NCBI GenBank assembly: GCA_946221915.1 | Contig: CAMIKG010000001.1 | Span: 124,001-188,000, forward strand | DNA length: 64,000 bases | Direction of reading: 5' to 3' | Source: an uncultured Erwinia sp. | GTDB taxonomy: Bacteria > Pseudomonadota > Gammaproteobacteria > Enterobacterales > Enterobacteriaceae | In this document: positions 25,039-33,130 of the stretch, in pieces | Position numbering within the stretch: the stretch's first letter is position 1 | How the letters are laid out: each line of letters begins with the position of its first letter | Position numbers and translations under genes: made by a program | Notes under the pieces: model-generated | Seen by the model: only the letters and a program-made list of their open reading frames with translations | Databases searched by the model: none | Told to the model about the DNA's origin: nothing

Positions 25039-26313
25039 ATGCGTTTATCTCTGCTGGCAATCTCGTTATTCGCTGCTGTTTCCAGCGCACAGGCGGCGGA
25101 TATCAAAACTGAACGTTACATTGTCACTTTTCCGCAGCACGATCGCGTCGCTTATCATGGCGCATTTACTCAGGCCTTTCCGCAAGGTTTTCCGGTGGGC
25201 GTCGGCTCCGGGCTGAGCTTTATCAAGAAAGAGCAGGGCAAACTGGTATTTGCCACCGTGACCGATCGTGGCCCGAATGCTGATGCGCCTGAAACAGACG
25301 GCCGTGAAGCGAAGATTTTTGCCGCGCCTGATTTCACGCCGCTGTTGATGACGATTACCGTTGACGCCAACAGCGCCCAGGCAACGAATGCGCATCCGCT
25401 GCAGGAACAGGGTGCGCCGATTAGCGGCTTACCGCTGCCGGATAACCTGATCGGCGCCACCGGCGAAGTGCCACTGAGTGACACGCTGGCGCGTCTGCGC
25501 TATGACCGTCGCGGGCTGGATACCGAAGGTATTACCCCGGACGGCAAAGGCGGATTCTGGCTGTGCGATGAGTATGGTCCGTTTATGATCCACGTTGATG
25601 CCCAGGGCAATATTCTGGAGAAGAAAGGCCCCACGCCAGCAGAGGGCGAAAAGAGTATCGCCAGCGGCCTGCCGTCGATCATCAAATGGCGTCAGCCGAA
25701 CCGGGGTTTTGAGGGCATTACCCGCATGCCGGACGGGCGCATTCTTGGCGCGGTACAGAGCACGCTGGATATCGATGGCAAGAGCAAAAACAGCGCACGC
25801 TTTACCCGCCTGGTGAGCTACGACCCCGCCAGCGGCAAAACCGCGATGTACGGCTATCCGATTGATATCGACAACTATAAAAAAGCCAAAGACGCCAAAA
25901 TTGGTGATGTGGTGGCGCTCGATAATCATCGCGTTCTGCTGATTGAGCAGGGGGCGGACAAAAACAAACAGCTGCAGAACAAGATCTGGCTGGTGGATCT
26001 GAGCGAAGCCAGTGACCTGGCGGCATATGACGAGCAGCCAGCAGAGTTTGATTCCGCTGAGCAGTTGCAGCAGCGCGGTATTAAGCTGGCCAGTAAAACG
26101 CTGGTGGCGAATTTACGTCAGCTCGGCTGGCAGCAGGAAAAAGCAGAGGGACTGGCGTTAGTGGATAACAAAACGCTGGCGATCGCTAATGATAACGACT
26201 TTGGCCTGACGGCAGATAAAAAAGCCGATGGCAGCCTCGCGATTAAACCTCTGCCGGCGCAGGAAGCGACCAGTGAACTGTGGCTGCTGCATCTGCCGCA
26301 GCCGCTGAAGTAA
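25039..26313 (+). CDS. Exported esterase-like/phytase-like protein (PF13449 type)
   Basis: A 424-residue protein with a clear signal peptide (MRLSLLAISLFAAVSSAQA, cleaved before ADIK). The mature part matches the esterase-like activity of phytase family: a beta-propeller with motifs VGSGLSFIKK, VTDRGPNAD, TEGITPDGKGGFWLCDEYGPF, NRGFEGITRMPDGRILG and LAIANDNDFGL. Acidic clusters in these loops probably bind metal. The start has GAGGATC just upstream; four earlier codons are in frame. Expected location is the periplasm or outside; the real substrate (phosphate ester or other ester) cannot be read from sequence. It converges on the LysR gene across a strong hairpin. Confidence 0.88.
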   Translation: MRLSLLAISLFAAVSSAQAADIKTERYIVTFPQHDRVAYHGAFTQAFPQGFPVGVGSGLSFIKKEQGKLVFATVTDRGPNADAPETDGREAKIFAAPDFTPLLMTITVDANSAQATNAHPLQEQGAPISGLPLPDNLIGATGEVPLSDTLARLRYDRRGLDTEGITPDGKGGFWLCDEYGPFMIHVDAQGNILEKKGPTPAEGEKSIASGLPSIIKWRQPNRGFEGITRMPDGRILGAVQSTLDIDGKSKNSARFTRLVSYDPASGKTAMYGYPIDIDNYKKAKDAKIGDVVALDNHRVLLIEQGADKNKQLQNKIWLVDLSEASDLAAYDEQPAEFDSAEQLQQRGIKLASKTLVANLRQLGWQQEKAEGLALVDNKTLAIANDNDFGLTADKKADGSLAIKPLPAQEATSELWLLHLPQPLK

Positions 26314-26324
26314 CCCTGAACGCA

Positions 26325-26358
26325 TTGCGGCGCAGGCAGATCAAAACCTGCGCCGCAA
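26325..26358. terminator. Bidirectional hairpin between convergent genes
   Basis: TTGCGGCGCAGG pairs perfectly with CCTGCGCCGCAA across a ten-base loop. It stands between the stop codons of the phytase-like gene and the LysR gene. There is no long T-tract. Confidence 0.6.
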
Positions 26359-26386
26359 CCCTGCCATCATCACCCGATTCCGGCAC

Positions 26387-27310
26387 TTAACCTGAATGGC
26401 ACTTGCGGATGGTCGCCAGCAGGATCTCGGCGCTCAGGCAGTGTTGCGTCCCGGTACGAGTGATTATCCCCACTGGTTCGCCTGGGCCATGCGACGCAAT
26501 CGGCAGCGCCACCAGCGCATGATGCGTTAAATCCTCTTTAATCGCTCCGGATGGTACAAACCACACATAGTCGTAGCGCAGCGCCAGCTGGCGGGCCAGC
26601 GATGTCGATGAGGTTTCGATACAGTTTGCCGGCAGTGCGCAGCCCTGATCGTCCAGCATCGCCTGCGCCAGGCGGCGCGGCGCGGTGCCTTCGGGAGAGA
26701 TCACCACCGGAAACTGCATCGCCTTTGATAGCGTGACGTTGTCACTGAGTAACGGATGATCCGGGCGCACCACCAGCTGCAGCGATTCGAGAAACAGCAG
26801 TTCGTAGGTTAAACCGGCCATCATATCGGCATCCGCCATGCGGCCAATGCCAATATCGAACTCGTTCGCTTTCAGTCCGGCAATTAAAACGTTGTTATGC
26901 AGCGTGGCGACCTGCACCGTCGCCTGCGGTTGCAGCTGGTGAAAACGGTCGAGGATGCCAGGCAGCATACCCATCGCGGCGGTGGTCAGCGCGCCAAGGC
27001 GCAGCACCACCGGCTGATCGTTGATCGCACTGCTGAACGACTGGCCTGCGTGATTGAGGGCATCCAGTACCCGCACGGCGTGGGTCAGAAACTGCTCACC
27101 CATGGTGGTGAGCTGAGCGCCAAGTCTGCCGCGCTCAAACAAACGGGTGCCCGCCAGCTCCTCAAGCTCGTTCAGCGTTTTTGATAACGCTGGCTGGCTA
27201 AGGCTGAGAGTTTCTGCCGCGCGTCCCAGCGTACCTTGCTGTGCGACGGCGACAAAAGTGTGCAGATGGCGCAGGCGAATGCGCTGATTAAAAACGTAAT
27301 TTTTGTCCAT
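26387..27310 (-). CDS. LysR-family regulator, PcaQ-like
   Basis: A 307-residue LysR-type regulator. The N-terminal helix-turn-helix reads LRHLHTFVAVAQQGTLGRAAETLSLSQPALSKTLNELE, and the effector-binding domain starts near residue 95. The pattern fits the PcaQ/GbpR-like branch, whose members act on aromatic-acid or sugar genes. MDKNYVFNQR is taken as the start; fourteen upstream codons are also open. It is divergent from an aromatic-acid-type MFS carrier with about 300 bases between, so it probably controls that carrier and hglS. The inducer is unknown. Confidence 0.88.
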   Translation of the reverse strand: MDKNYVFNQRIRLRHLHTFVAVAQQGTLGRAAETLSLSQPALSKTLNELEELAGTRLFERGRLGAQLTTMGEQFLTHAVRVLDALNHAGQSFSSAINDQPVVLRLGALTTAAMGMLPGILDRFHQLQPQATVQVATLHNNVLIAGLKANEFDIGIGRMADADMMAGLTYELLFLESLQLVVRPDHPLLSDNVTLSKAMQFPVVISPEGTAPRRLAQAMLDDQGCALPANCIETSSTSLARQLALRYDYVWFVPSGAIKEDLTHHALVALPIASHGPGEPVGIITRTGTQHCLSAEILLATIRKCHSG

Positions 27311-27612
27311 GCCACAGGTTAGTGAGGTGTGAAGCGCTGACGCAAGTGTCATAAATGGATTTTGTTAACTTTATTGCAAATTTAATTTAACATCTCCTTT
27401 CGCTGGACAAAATGTCACCGATACCATAGCGCTGACGGCAGGCGGCGTCTGCTGCCGCGCTATAGCAGACAATTTTTCTGTTCAGCGGCGGATTTTCCCG
27501 CGTCAGGGGCAATGTGATCCGCTATGATAGCGCTCACTTTTTTTGATGAAACCTGACGAATGATGTAGCTGACGTCATTGAAGGCGGTTTCGGCGTAACA
27601 GGGAGCGACACC

Positions 27613-28938
27613 TTGAGCAGTGGTCAGACAATTGATGTACGCCAGCTGATTAACGCGGCGGCGCTGAGTGGTTATCAGAAATTTATTATCCTGCTCTGTT
27701 TTATCGTGGTCGCACTTGACGGTATGGACATCGCCCTGATGGGCTTTATCGCCCCCGCACTGAAAGAGTCGTGGGGTGTCAGCAACCACCAGCTCGGCGC
27801 CGTGATCAGCGCCGCGCTGGTCGGGCTGGCGCTGGGCGCGTTGTTTGCCGGGCCACTGGCCGACCGCTTTGGTCGCCGTCGCATCATTATTACCAGTGTA
27901 TTTTTCTTCGGCCTGTGGACGCTGGCGACGTCGCTGTCCCGCACGCCGGAAGAGATGATGATTTTCCGCTTTCTCACCGGGCTTGGCCTCGGCGCGGCGA
28001 TGCCCAATGTCGGCACGCTGGTGGCGGAATTCTCTCCCGAACGTAAACGCTCGTTTATTATCACCGTGGTGTTCTGCGGCTTCACCTTTGGCGCCGCAGC
28101 GGGCGGTTTTGCCGCTTCGTGGCTGATCCCGCGTTATGGCTGGCATTCGGTGCTGGTCATGGGCGGTTTGCTGCCGTTGCTGGTGGTGCCGCTGCTGTTC
28201 AAATGTCTGCCTGAGTCCGTTCGTTTCCTGTTAACCCGTGGCGCGCCTGCAGCACAGGTGCGCGCGGTGATCGAGAAAATCCTGCCTGGCAGCACGCCAG
28301 CCGATGCGCGTTTTCAGCACACCATTCCGCAGAGTCACGAGGGGGCGATACGTACCGTGCTGTCGCGTGACTATCTGCCCGGCAGTCTGATGCTGTGGGG
28401 CAGCTATTTTATGGGGCTGTTTCTGGTCTATCTGCTGGGCAGCTGGCTGCCATCGCTGATCAAAAATATTGGTATGAGCGTGACGCAGGCTGCACTGGTG
28501 ACGGCGATGTATCAGGCGGGCGGCACGGTGGGCTCGCTGTTTGCCGGCTGGCTGATGGATAAATTTAACGCCAATCTGGCGCTGGCGCTGATTTATGCCT
28601 GTGGTGGTCTCGCCACGGTGGCGATCGGTTTTGCTCCTGCGGATGTGTTGATCCTTGGCGCGATAGCCTTCTGCAGCGGTTTTTGCCTTAATGGCGCCAA
28701 TACTGGCATGAATGCGCTCTCCGCCAGTTACTATCCCACCCATGCACGTGCCACCGGCTCCAGCTGGATGCATGCCGTCGGACGTGTCGGGGCGATCCTT
28801 AGCGCGTTTGCCGGGGCAGAGATGCTGTCGCTGGGCTGGAGTTTTGCGCAGGTGTTTCTGCTGCTGGCGGTGCCGGCCTTACTGACGACGCTGATGCTGG
28901 TCGCGAAAAAATATTTCGGCTATCAGCGACCTGCATAA
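27613..28938 (+). CDS. MFS transporter, aromatic acid:H+ symporter (AAHS/PcaK-like)
   Basis: A 441-residue carrier with 12 predicted helices. The motif LDGMDIALMGFIAPAL in helix 1 and GPLADRFGRRR in the 2-3 loop are signatures of the AAHS family (PcaK, BenK, MhpT), which import aromatic or related acids with protons. The start is TTG at 27613, with AGGGAG eight bases upstream and no better ATG nearby; this is worth noting because TTG starts are rare. The gene is followed by hglS after 98 bases. Given that neighbour, the substrate might be a dicarboxylic acid such as 2-oxoadipate rather than an aromatic acid; this is inference. Confidence 0.88.
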   Translation: MSSGQTIDVRQLINAAALSGYQKFIILLCFIVVALDGMDIALMGFIAPALKESWGVSNHQLGAVISAALVGLALGALFAGPLADRFGRRRIIITSVFFFGLWTLATSLSRTPEEMMIFRFLTGLGLGAAMPNVGTLVAEFSPERKRSFIITVVFCGFTFGAAAGGFAASWLIPRYGWHSVLVMGGLLPLLVVPLLFKCLPESVRFLLTRGAPAAQVRAVIEKILPGSTPADARFQHTIPQSHEGAIRTVLSRDYLPGSLMLWGSYFMGLFLVYLLGSWLPSLIKNIGMSVTQAALVTAMYQAGGTVGSLFAGWLMDKFNANLALALIYACGGLATVAIGFAPADVLILGAIAFCSGFCLNGANTGMNALSASYYPTHARATGSSWMHAVGRVGAILSAFAGAEMLSLGWSFAQVFLLLAVPALLTTLMLVAKKYFGYQRPA

Positions 28939-29036
28939 TGGCCGACCTGCGTTGACGATCACAAATCCGGCATAATTTTTTCCACTGCGTCGCCAATCCT
29001 CTACAGTTGCAGCAAAGCGCAAATGAGGGCAGCACA

Positions 29037-30377
29037 ATGAGCGACATGTGGGTCAGTACCGATACGCTTCGCGACCGCTTTTCCCAGGCGATGTCGGCCA
29101 TGTATCAGCAGGAAGTGCCGCAGTATGGCGCGTTGTTGCGGCTGGTGGCGCAGGTTAATCAGCAAGTGTTGCAGCAGGACAGCGCGCTGGCGCGGCGGCT
29201 GGCGGATGCTGATGAGCTGGATCGCATTAGCGTCGAGCGTCACGGCGCGATCCGCGTCGGCACGGCCGCTGAACTGTCGATGTTGCGTCAGCTGTTTGCC
29301 ATCATGGGCATGTATCCGGTGGGCTATTACGACCTGTCACAGGCTGGCGTGCCGGTGCATTCTACCGCGTTTCGGCCGGTTGATGATGCCGCGCTGCGGC
29401 GCAATCCATTCCGCTTGTTTACCTCGCTGTTACGTCTGGAGCTGATTGAGGATTCGGCGCTGCGTCAGCAGGCCAGTGAGATCCTGAATGCGCGCGATAT
29501 TTTTACTCCGCGTTGTCGTGAGCTGGTGGCGCTGCATCAGCAGCAGGGCGGTTTTGATGCGTCTCAGGCAGAGGAGTTTGTGCGTGAGGCACTGGAAACG
29601 TTTCGCTGGCATCAGCAGACCACGGTGGATCGCGCGACCTGGCAGGCGCTGAATCAGCAGCATCGGCTGGTGGCGGATGTGGTGAGTTTTCCGGGTTGTC
29701 ATATCAATCATCTGACGCCGCGCACGCTGGATATCGATCGGGTGCAGTTGCTGATGCCGCAGCAGGGTATTGTGCCAAAAGCGATTATCGAAGGGCCGCC
29801 GCGCCGTCAGGTGCCGATTCTGCTTCGGCAGACCAGTTTTAAAGCGCTGGATGAGCCTGTGCGTTTTCGCGATGGCGAGCAGGGCACGCATACGGCGCGT
29901 TTTGGTGAGATCGAGCAGCGCGGCGTGGCGCTGACGGCGAAAGGGCGCGCGTTGTATGATCGTTTGCTGACGCAGGCGGGCAGCGGTGCGGATAACCAGC
30001 AACATCAGCAGCATCTCGCGCAGGTGTTTAGCGCGTTTCCGGATGATGAGGCGACGTTACGCCGTGAGCAGCTGGCGTGGTTTGAGTATCGTCGTACTGA
30101 GCGGGCGGCAGGGATGACGTTTTCTGCTGACAGTGATATCGGGAGTCTGATTGAACGCGGTTTGTTGCTGGCGGAGCCGATCGTGTATGAGGATTTTCTG
30201 CCGGTCAGTGCGGCGGGGATTTTCCAGTCGAATCTCGGCGAGGATGCCCGGGCGCAGGCGCAGGGGCATGCCAGTCGTGAACAGTTTGAACAGGCTCTTG
30301 GCGCACCGGTTAGTGATGAGCTTGAGCTGTATGCGCAGCGTGAGTATGCCAGTAAGCAACGTTGTGGGTTAGTTTGA
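29037..30377 (+). CDS. hglS: 2-oxoadipate dioxygenase/decarboxylase HglS (YdcJ, DUF1338)
   Basis: A 446-residue iron enzyme of the DUF1338/VOC-like family, E. coli YdcJ type (447 residues). Family members convert 2-oxoadipate to D-2-hydroxyglutarate in D-lysine breakdown. The metal ligands known for the Pseudomonas enzyme appear conserved: His69 in VERHGAIRVG, His225 in HINHLTPR and Glu291 in FGEIEQRG. The start MSDMWVSTDTL has GAGG eight bases upstream. It lies behind the MFS carrier in a likely operon. Downstream is the second block of the 117/118-bp repeat family. Confidence 0.92.
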   Translation: MSDMWVSTDTLRDRFSQAMSAMYQQEVPQYGALLRLVAQVNQQVLQQDSALARRLADADELDRISVERHGAIRVGTAAELSMLRQLFAIMGMYPVGYYDLSQAGVPVHSTAFRPVDDAALRRNPFRLFTSLLRLELIEDSALRQQASEILNARDIFTPRCRELVALHQQQGGFDASQAEEFVREALETFRWHQQTTVDRATWQALNQQHRLVADVVSFPGCHINHLTPRTLDIDRVQLLMPQQGIVPKAIIEGPPRRQVPILLRQTSFKALDEPVRFRDGEQGTHTARFGEIEQRGVALTAKGRALYDRLLTQAGSGADNQQHQQHLAQVFSAFPDDEATLRREQLAWFEYRRTERAAGMTFSADSDIGSLIERGLLLAEPIVYEDFLPVSAAGIFQSNLGEDARAQAQGHASREQFEQALGAPVSDELELYAQREYASKQRCGLV

Positions 30378-30432
30378 GTGTTGAACGGCGTTTACTGCGG
30401 GATACATTGCCGGGTGTCGCTTGTGTAACCGA

Positions 30433-30701
30433 GATACCCGGGGCGACCACCCCGCGGTCCTGCGCGGACAAGCCGCTCCGGAGCCATCGGGATGTTTCCC
30501 CTAATAATTAGGCTGTTGAGCCGCCTGTTTAAAGCTGTCTGTCTGACCGTGATACCCGGGGCTACCACCCCGTGGTCCTGCGCGGACAAGTCGCTCCGGA
30601 GCCATCGGGGTGTTTCCCCTAATAATTAGCCTGTTGAGCCGCCTGTATAAAGCTGTCTGTCTGACCGTGTTTCCCCTCATCATTGGCTGTTGTATTGCCT
30701 G
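30433..30701. repeat. Tandem 118-bp repeat, two full copies plus a truncated third
   Basis: Units at 30433-30550 and 30551-30668 are nearly identical, and a third, shortened unit (TTTCCCCTCATCATTGGCTG onward) runs to about 30701. Read on the minus strand they carry the same core as the repeats at 14458-14691: TTAGGGGAAACATCCCGATG, GCTCCGGAGC, TGTCCGCGCAGGACCGCG, GGTCGCCCCGGGTATC. Short dyads include GCTCCGGAGC and GGGGCGACCACCCC. The block again lies between the 3' ends of convergent genes (hglS and doxX), about 16 kb from the first block and in the opposite orientation. Confidence 0.9.
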
Positions 30702-30749
30702 AAAATGACACCATAAACAGCTGGTTTTGGTCCAGCCTACTGGATTCGT

Positions 30750-31184
30750 TTACTGCAGACGCGGATTACGCACCAGGCAGTATTTGCCTGCGCCCAGCAG
30801 CATAATGGCCAGCGCACCAAACAAGTAGAGTGCTTCACCTTCCAGTGCCCACGCGCCCACATCGGTGCGTGACCAGAACGCACCGGTTTTCACCAGCCAG
30901 GTCGCGACCAGCAGATTCACCGCAATAATAAATGCCGCCGGACGGGTCAGCAGGCCGATGATGATCATCGCCGGGGCAACCACTTCGCCAATATACGCGC
31001 CATATGCGATAAAGGCCGGCAGTCCATGCGCCGTCAGCAGTCTGGCGATCCAGCCCACGCCGTGCTGGATTTTCGCTTCGCCGTGAAACAGTAGCAGGAT
31101 GCCGAATGTCAGCCGCAGCACCAGCTTGCCGAAATCGGGGTGGTCGGTAAAACGGGCAAATGCGTTATTGATAGCAGTAAACAT
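30750..31184 (-). CDS. DoxX-family membrane protein
   Basis: A 144-residue protein of the DoxX/YphA family with four membrane helices. Motifs LVLRLTFGILLLFHGEAKIQHG and GAYIGEVVAPAMIIIGL are typical. Start MFTAINNAFARF follows AAGGAAAAG; 27 open codons before it are not supported by a ribosome site. Family members are inner-membrane proteins sometimes linked to quinone or thiol redox functions, but no specific reaction can be assigned. It is divergent from the carboxylesterase gene, with about 140 bases between them. Confidence 0.88.
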   Translation of the reverse strand: MFTAINNAFARFTDHPDFGKLVLRLTFGILLLFHGEAKIQHGVGWIARLLTAHGLPAFIAYGAYIGEVVAPAMIIIGLLTRPAAFIIAVNLLVATWLVKTGAFWSRTDVGAWALEGEALYLFGALAIMLLGAGKYCLVRNPRLQ

Positions 31185-31327
31185 GATCTTTTCCTTTAAG
31201 CCACAGATATGCCACAAAGGAGTTGACTGTAGCCAATTTGCACTGGCTAGCAAACTGGAATTCATTGACTATATTTTTCAATTTATTACGCGCGTTACCG
31301 ATCGGCATTTTGGTTACGGAAATAAGC

Positions 31328-32848
31328 ATGAAAAATGAGCAGTGGGTAAACACGGAAATCGCGGAAGGTATGCTGCGCGGTCGTATGGAAGAGGAGATCT
31401 TTGTCTTCCGCGGCATCCCTTACGCTGTGCCACCGGTGGGGCCGTTACGCTGGCGCGCGCCACAACCGTTGCCGCCGTGGGGAGGTGTGCGCGATGCCAG
31501 TCGCTGGGGAAAGGCCAGCTGGCAAAACCGGGCTGAGTGCATCGCTTATGGTGGCGGTGACCCGGGGCAGCCGGATGAAGATTGCCTGTATTTGAATGTC
31601 TGGACACCCGATATCCAGCCGCAGGAGAAGTTACCGGTGATGGTGTGGATTCATGGCGGCGGTTATCGGCTCGGATCGGGCAGTTTAGCGCCTTACCACG
31701 GCGCGGCGCTGGCAGCGCGCGGGGTAGTGATGGTGACGCTGAACTATCGCCTCGGGCATCTGGGCTTTTTCGCTCATCCAGCTCTCGATGACGAGTATGC
31801 GCCAGGTGAGGCGATCAATAATTTCGCGTTGCTGGATCAAATCGCTGCGCTGCAGTGGGTGCAACGTAATATTCATGCTTTTGGCGGTGATCGTCACAAC
31901 GTAACGATTGCTGGCGAGTCGTGCGGCGGCCACAGCGTGCTGGCGCTGTATACTTCGCCGCTGGCACTGGGGCTGTTCCATAAGGGGATTGTGCAGAGCG
32001 TCTATGGTCTGCCGGACAAGCCGCGCAGTGCCGCGCTGAAAAATGGCGAGGTGGTGGCGCGGCAGTTAAATCTGGCGAACGCCAGCGCAGAGCAACTGCG
32101 TGCGTTGCCAGCTGATGCGTTCTGCGCGCTGGGGCGTGAACTGGGCAACGGCCCGGTGGCGATTGCCGGCGATCGCGTATTGCCGCAGTCTCCGTTGCAG
32201 GTGTTCAGCGCCGCACGTCAGCATCGCTATCCGCTGATGATCGGCAGTAACAGTGATGAAGCCAGCGTGCTGGAACATTTCGGCCTCGATACCGGCAACG
32301 CGCTGGCGCAGATGCGTGAGAAACATAAGCCCGGCTTTTATCTCGTCAGGTTACTGTATCCCGCGCTGGACGATCGCCAGCTGGGACGCCAGGTGGTACG
32401 CGATTTAGTGTTTACCACCATGGGATATGTGGTGGCACAGGCGCAGCATCGCGCGGGTGCGCCTTGCTGGCGTTATTACTTTGATTACGTTTCAGAGCGG
32501 GCGCGCGACCTCTATTGCTATGGCGTCTGGCATGGTAATGAGATCCCTTATGTACTTGATACTCTGAAAAATATGACACCCGCCGACAGTGAGCGGCCTT
32601 ACAGTGCAGGCGATCATCAGTTCGCCTGGCGTGCCAGCGAATACTGGCTGCGCTTTGTCAGCGAGGTTAACCCTGGATCGCAGTATATTGAGGGAGAAGT
32701 GCGCTGGCCCAGCTGGCATCCACGGCGCGATCGTACCCTGCGTTTCGGTGTTGATGGCGCTGCAGATATGATCTTAGAGAAGCGTTTTATGCGACGGCGA
32801 ATGCAGTTATTTCGTCTGCTAATGCGCCATCTTGTAAGACTAAACTAA
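31328..32848 (+). CDS. Type-B carboxylesterase
   Basis: A 506-residue alpha/beta-hydrolase of the carboxylesterase type-B family (PnbA-like), hydrolysing carboxylic esters. Visible motifs: FRGIPYAVPPVGPLRWRAP, EDCLYLNVWTP, the oxyanion hole WIHGGGYRLGSG, the nucleophile Ser198 in GESCGGHS, the acid region SNSDEASVLEH, and the likely catalytic His in YGVWHGNEIPYV. The nucleophile elbow has Cys where most relatives have Ala (GESAGG). No signal peptide is seen with the start MKNEQWVNTEI; 35 earlier open codons contain no better start. It stands alone, divergent from doxX. Confidence 0.92.
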   Translation: MKNEQWVNTEIAEGMLRGRMEEEIFVFRGIPYAVPPVGPLRWRAPQPLPPWGGVRDASRWGKASWQNRAECIAYGGGDPGQPDEDCLYLNVWTPDIQPQEKLPVMVWIHGGGYRLGSGSLAPYHGAALAARGVVMVTLNYRLGHLGFFAHPALDDEYAPGEAINNFALLDQIAALQWVQRNIHAFGGDRHNVTIAGESCGGHSVLALYTSPLALGLFHKGIVQSVYGLPDKPRSAALKNGEVVARQLNLANASAEQLRALPADAFCALGRELGNGPVAIAGDRVLPQSPLQVFSAARQHRYPLMIGSNSDEASVLEHFGLDTGNALAQMREKHKPGFYLVRLLYPALDDRQLGRQVVRDLVFTTMGYVVAQAQHRAGAPCWRYYFDYVSERARDLYCYGVWHGNEIPYVLDTLKNMTPADSERPYSAGDHQFAWRASEYWLRFVSEVNPGSQYIEGEVRWPSWHPRRDRTLRFGVDGAADMILEKRFMRRRMQLFRLLMRHLVRLN

Positions 32849-33041
32849 GTGGCATGGCGTCGATTTTGATATTTTTATGCTAAATCATCACCCGTACATC
32901 AGTTTCCCGGTTTATTGATAAATTCGGGTGATGTTTGTTTTTTCATCAAATTTGCCATAAACCCTTTGCTAACAATGAGTCACGCAATATCCCCTGTCAG
33001 ATTAAGGTCATAAAGCACAAGAATTTATCGTGTTAAAACGT

Positions 33042-33069
33042 TATGTGTATCCATAAGTCTTGCCGATAA
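33042..33069 (+). promoter_or_regulatory. FliA (sigma-28) type promoter of the chemoreceptor gene
   Basis: GCCGATAA at 33062-33069 is an exact match to the sigma-28 -10 element. The -35 region at about 33042-33050 (TATGTGTAT) is only a weak match to TAAAGTTT. It stands 61 bases before the chemoreceptor start, as expected for flagellar class-3 genes. The gap 32849-33130 shows nothing else. Confidence 0.65.
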
Positions 33070-33130
33070 CTGCTAAGAGTCCCTGGCCGTGCCCGGGCGC
33101 TAACCGGCTTGCAACCGATTTGGAGCAGTT

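Noticed and set aside
30392..30683. Two overlapping open frames on the minus strand (about 60-65 residues, both containing MAPERLVRAGPRGG)
   Set aside because: They arise from the tandem 118-bp repeat read in one frame; the related repeat at 14.5 kb does not keep an equivalent frame with start and ribosome site.
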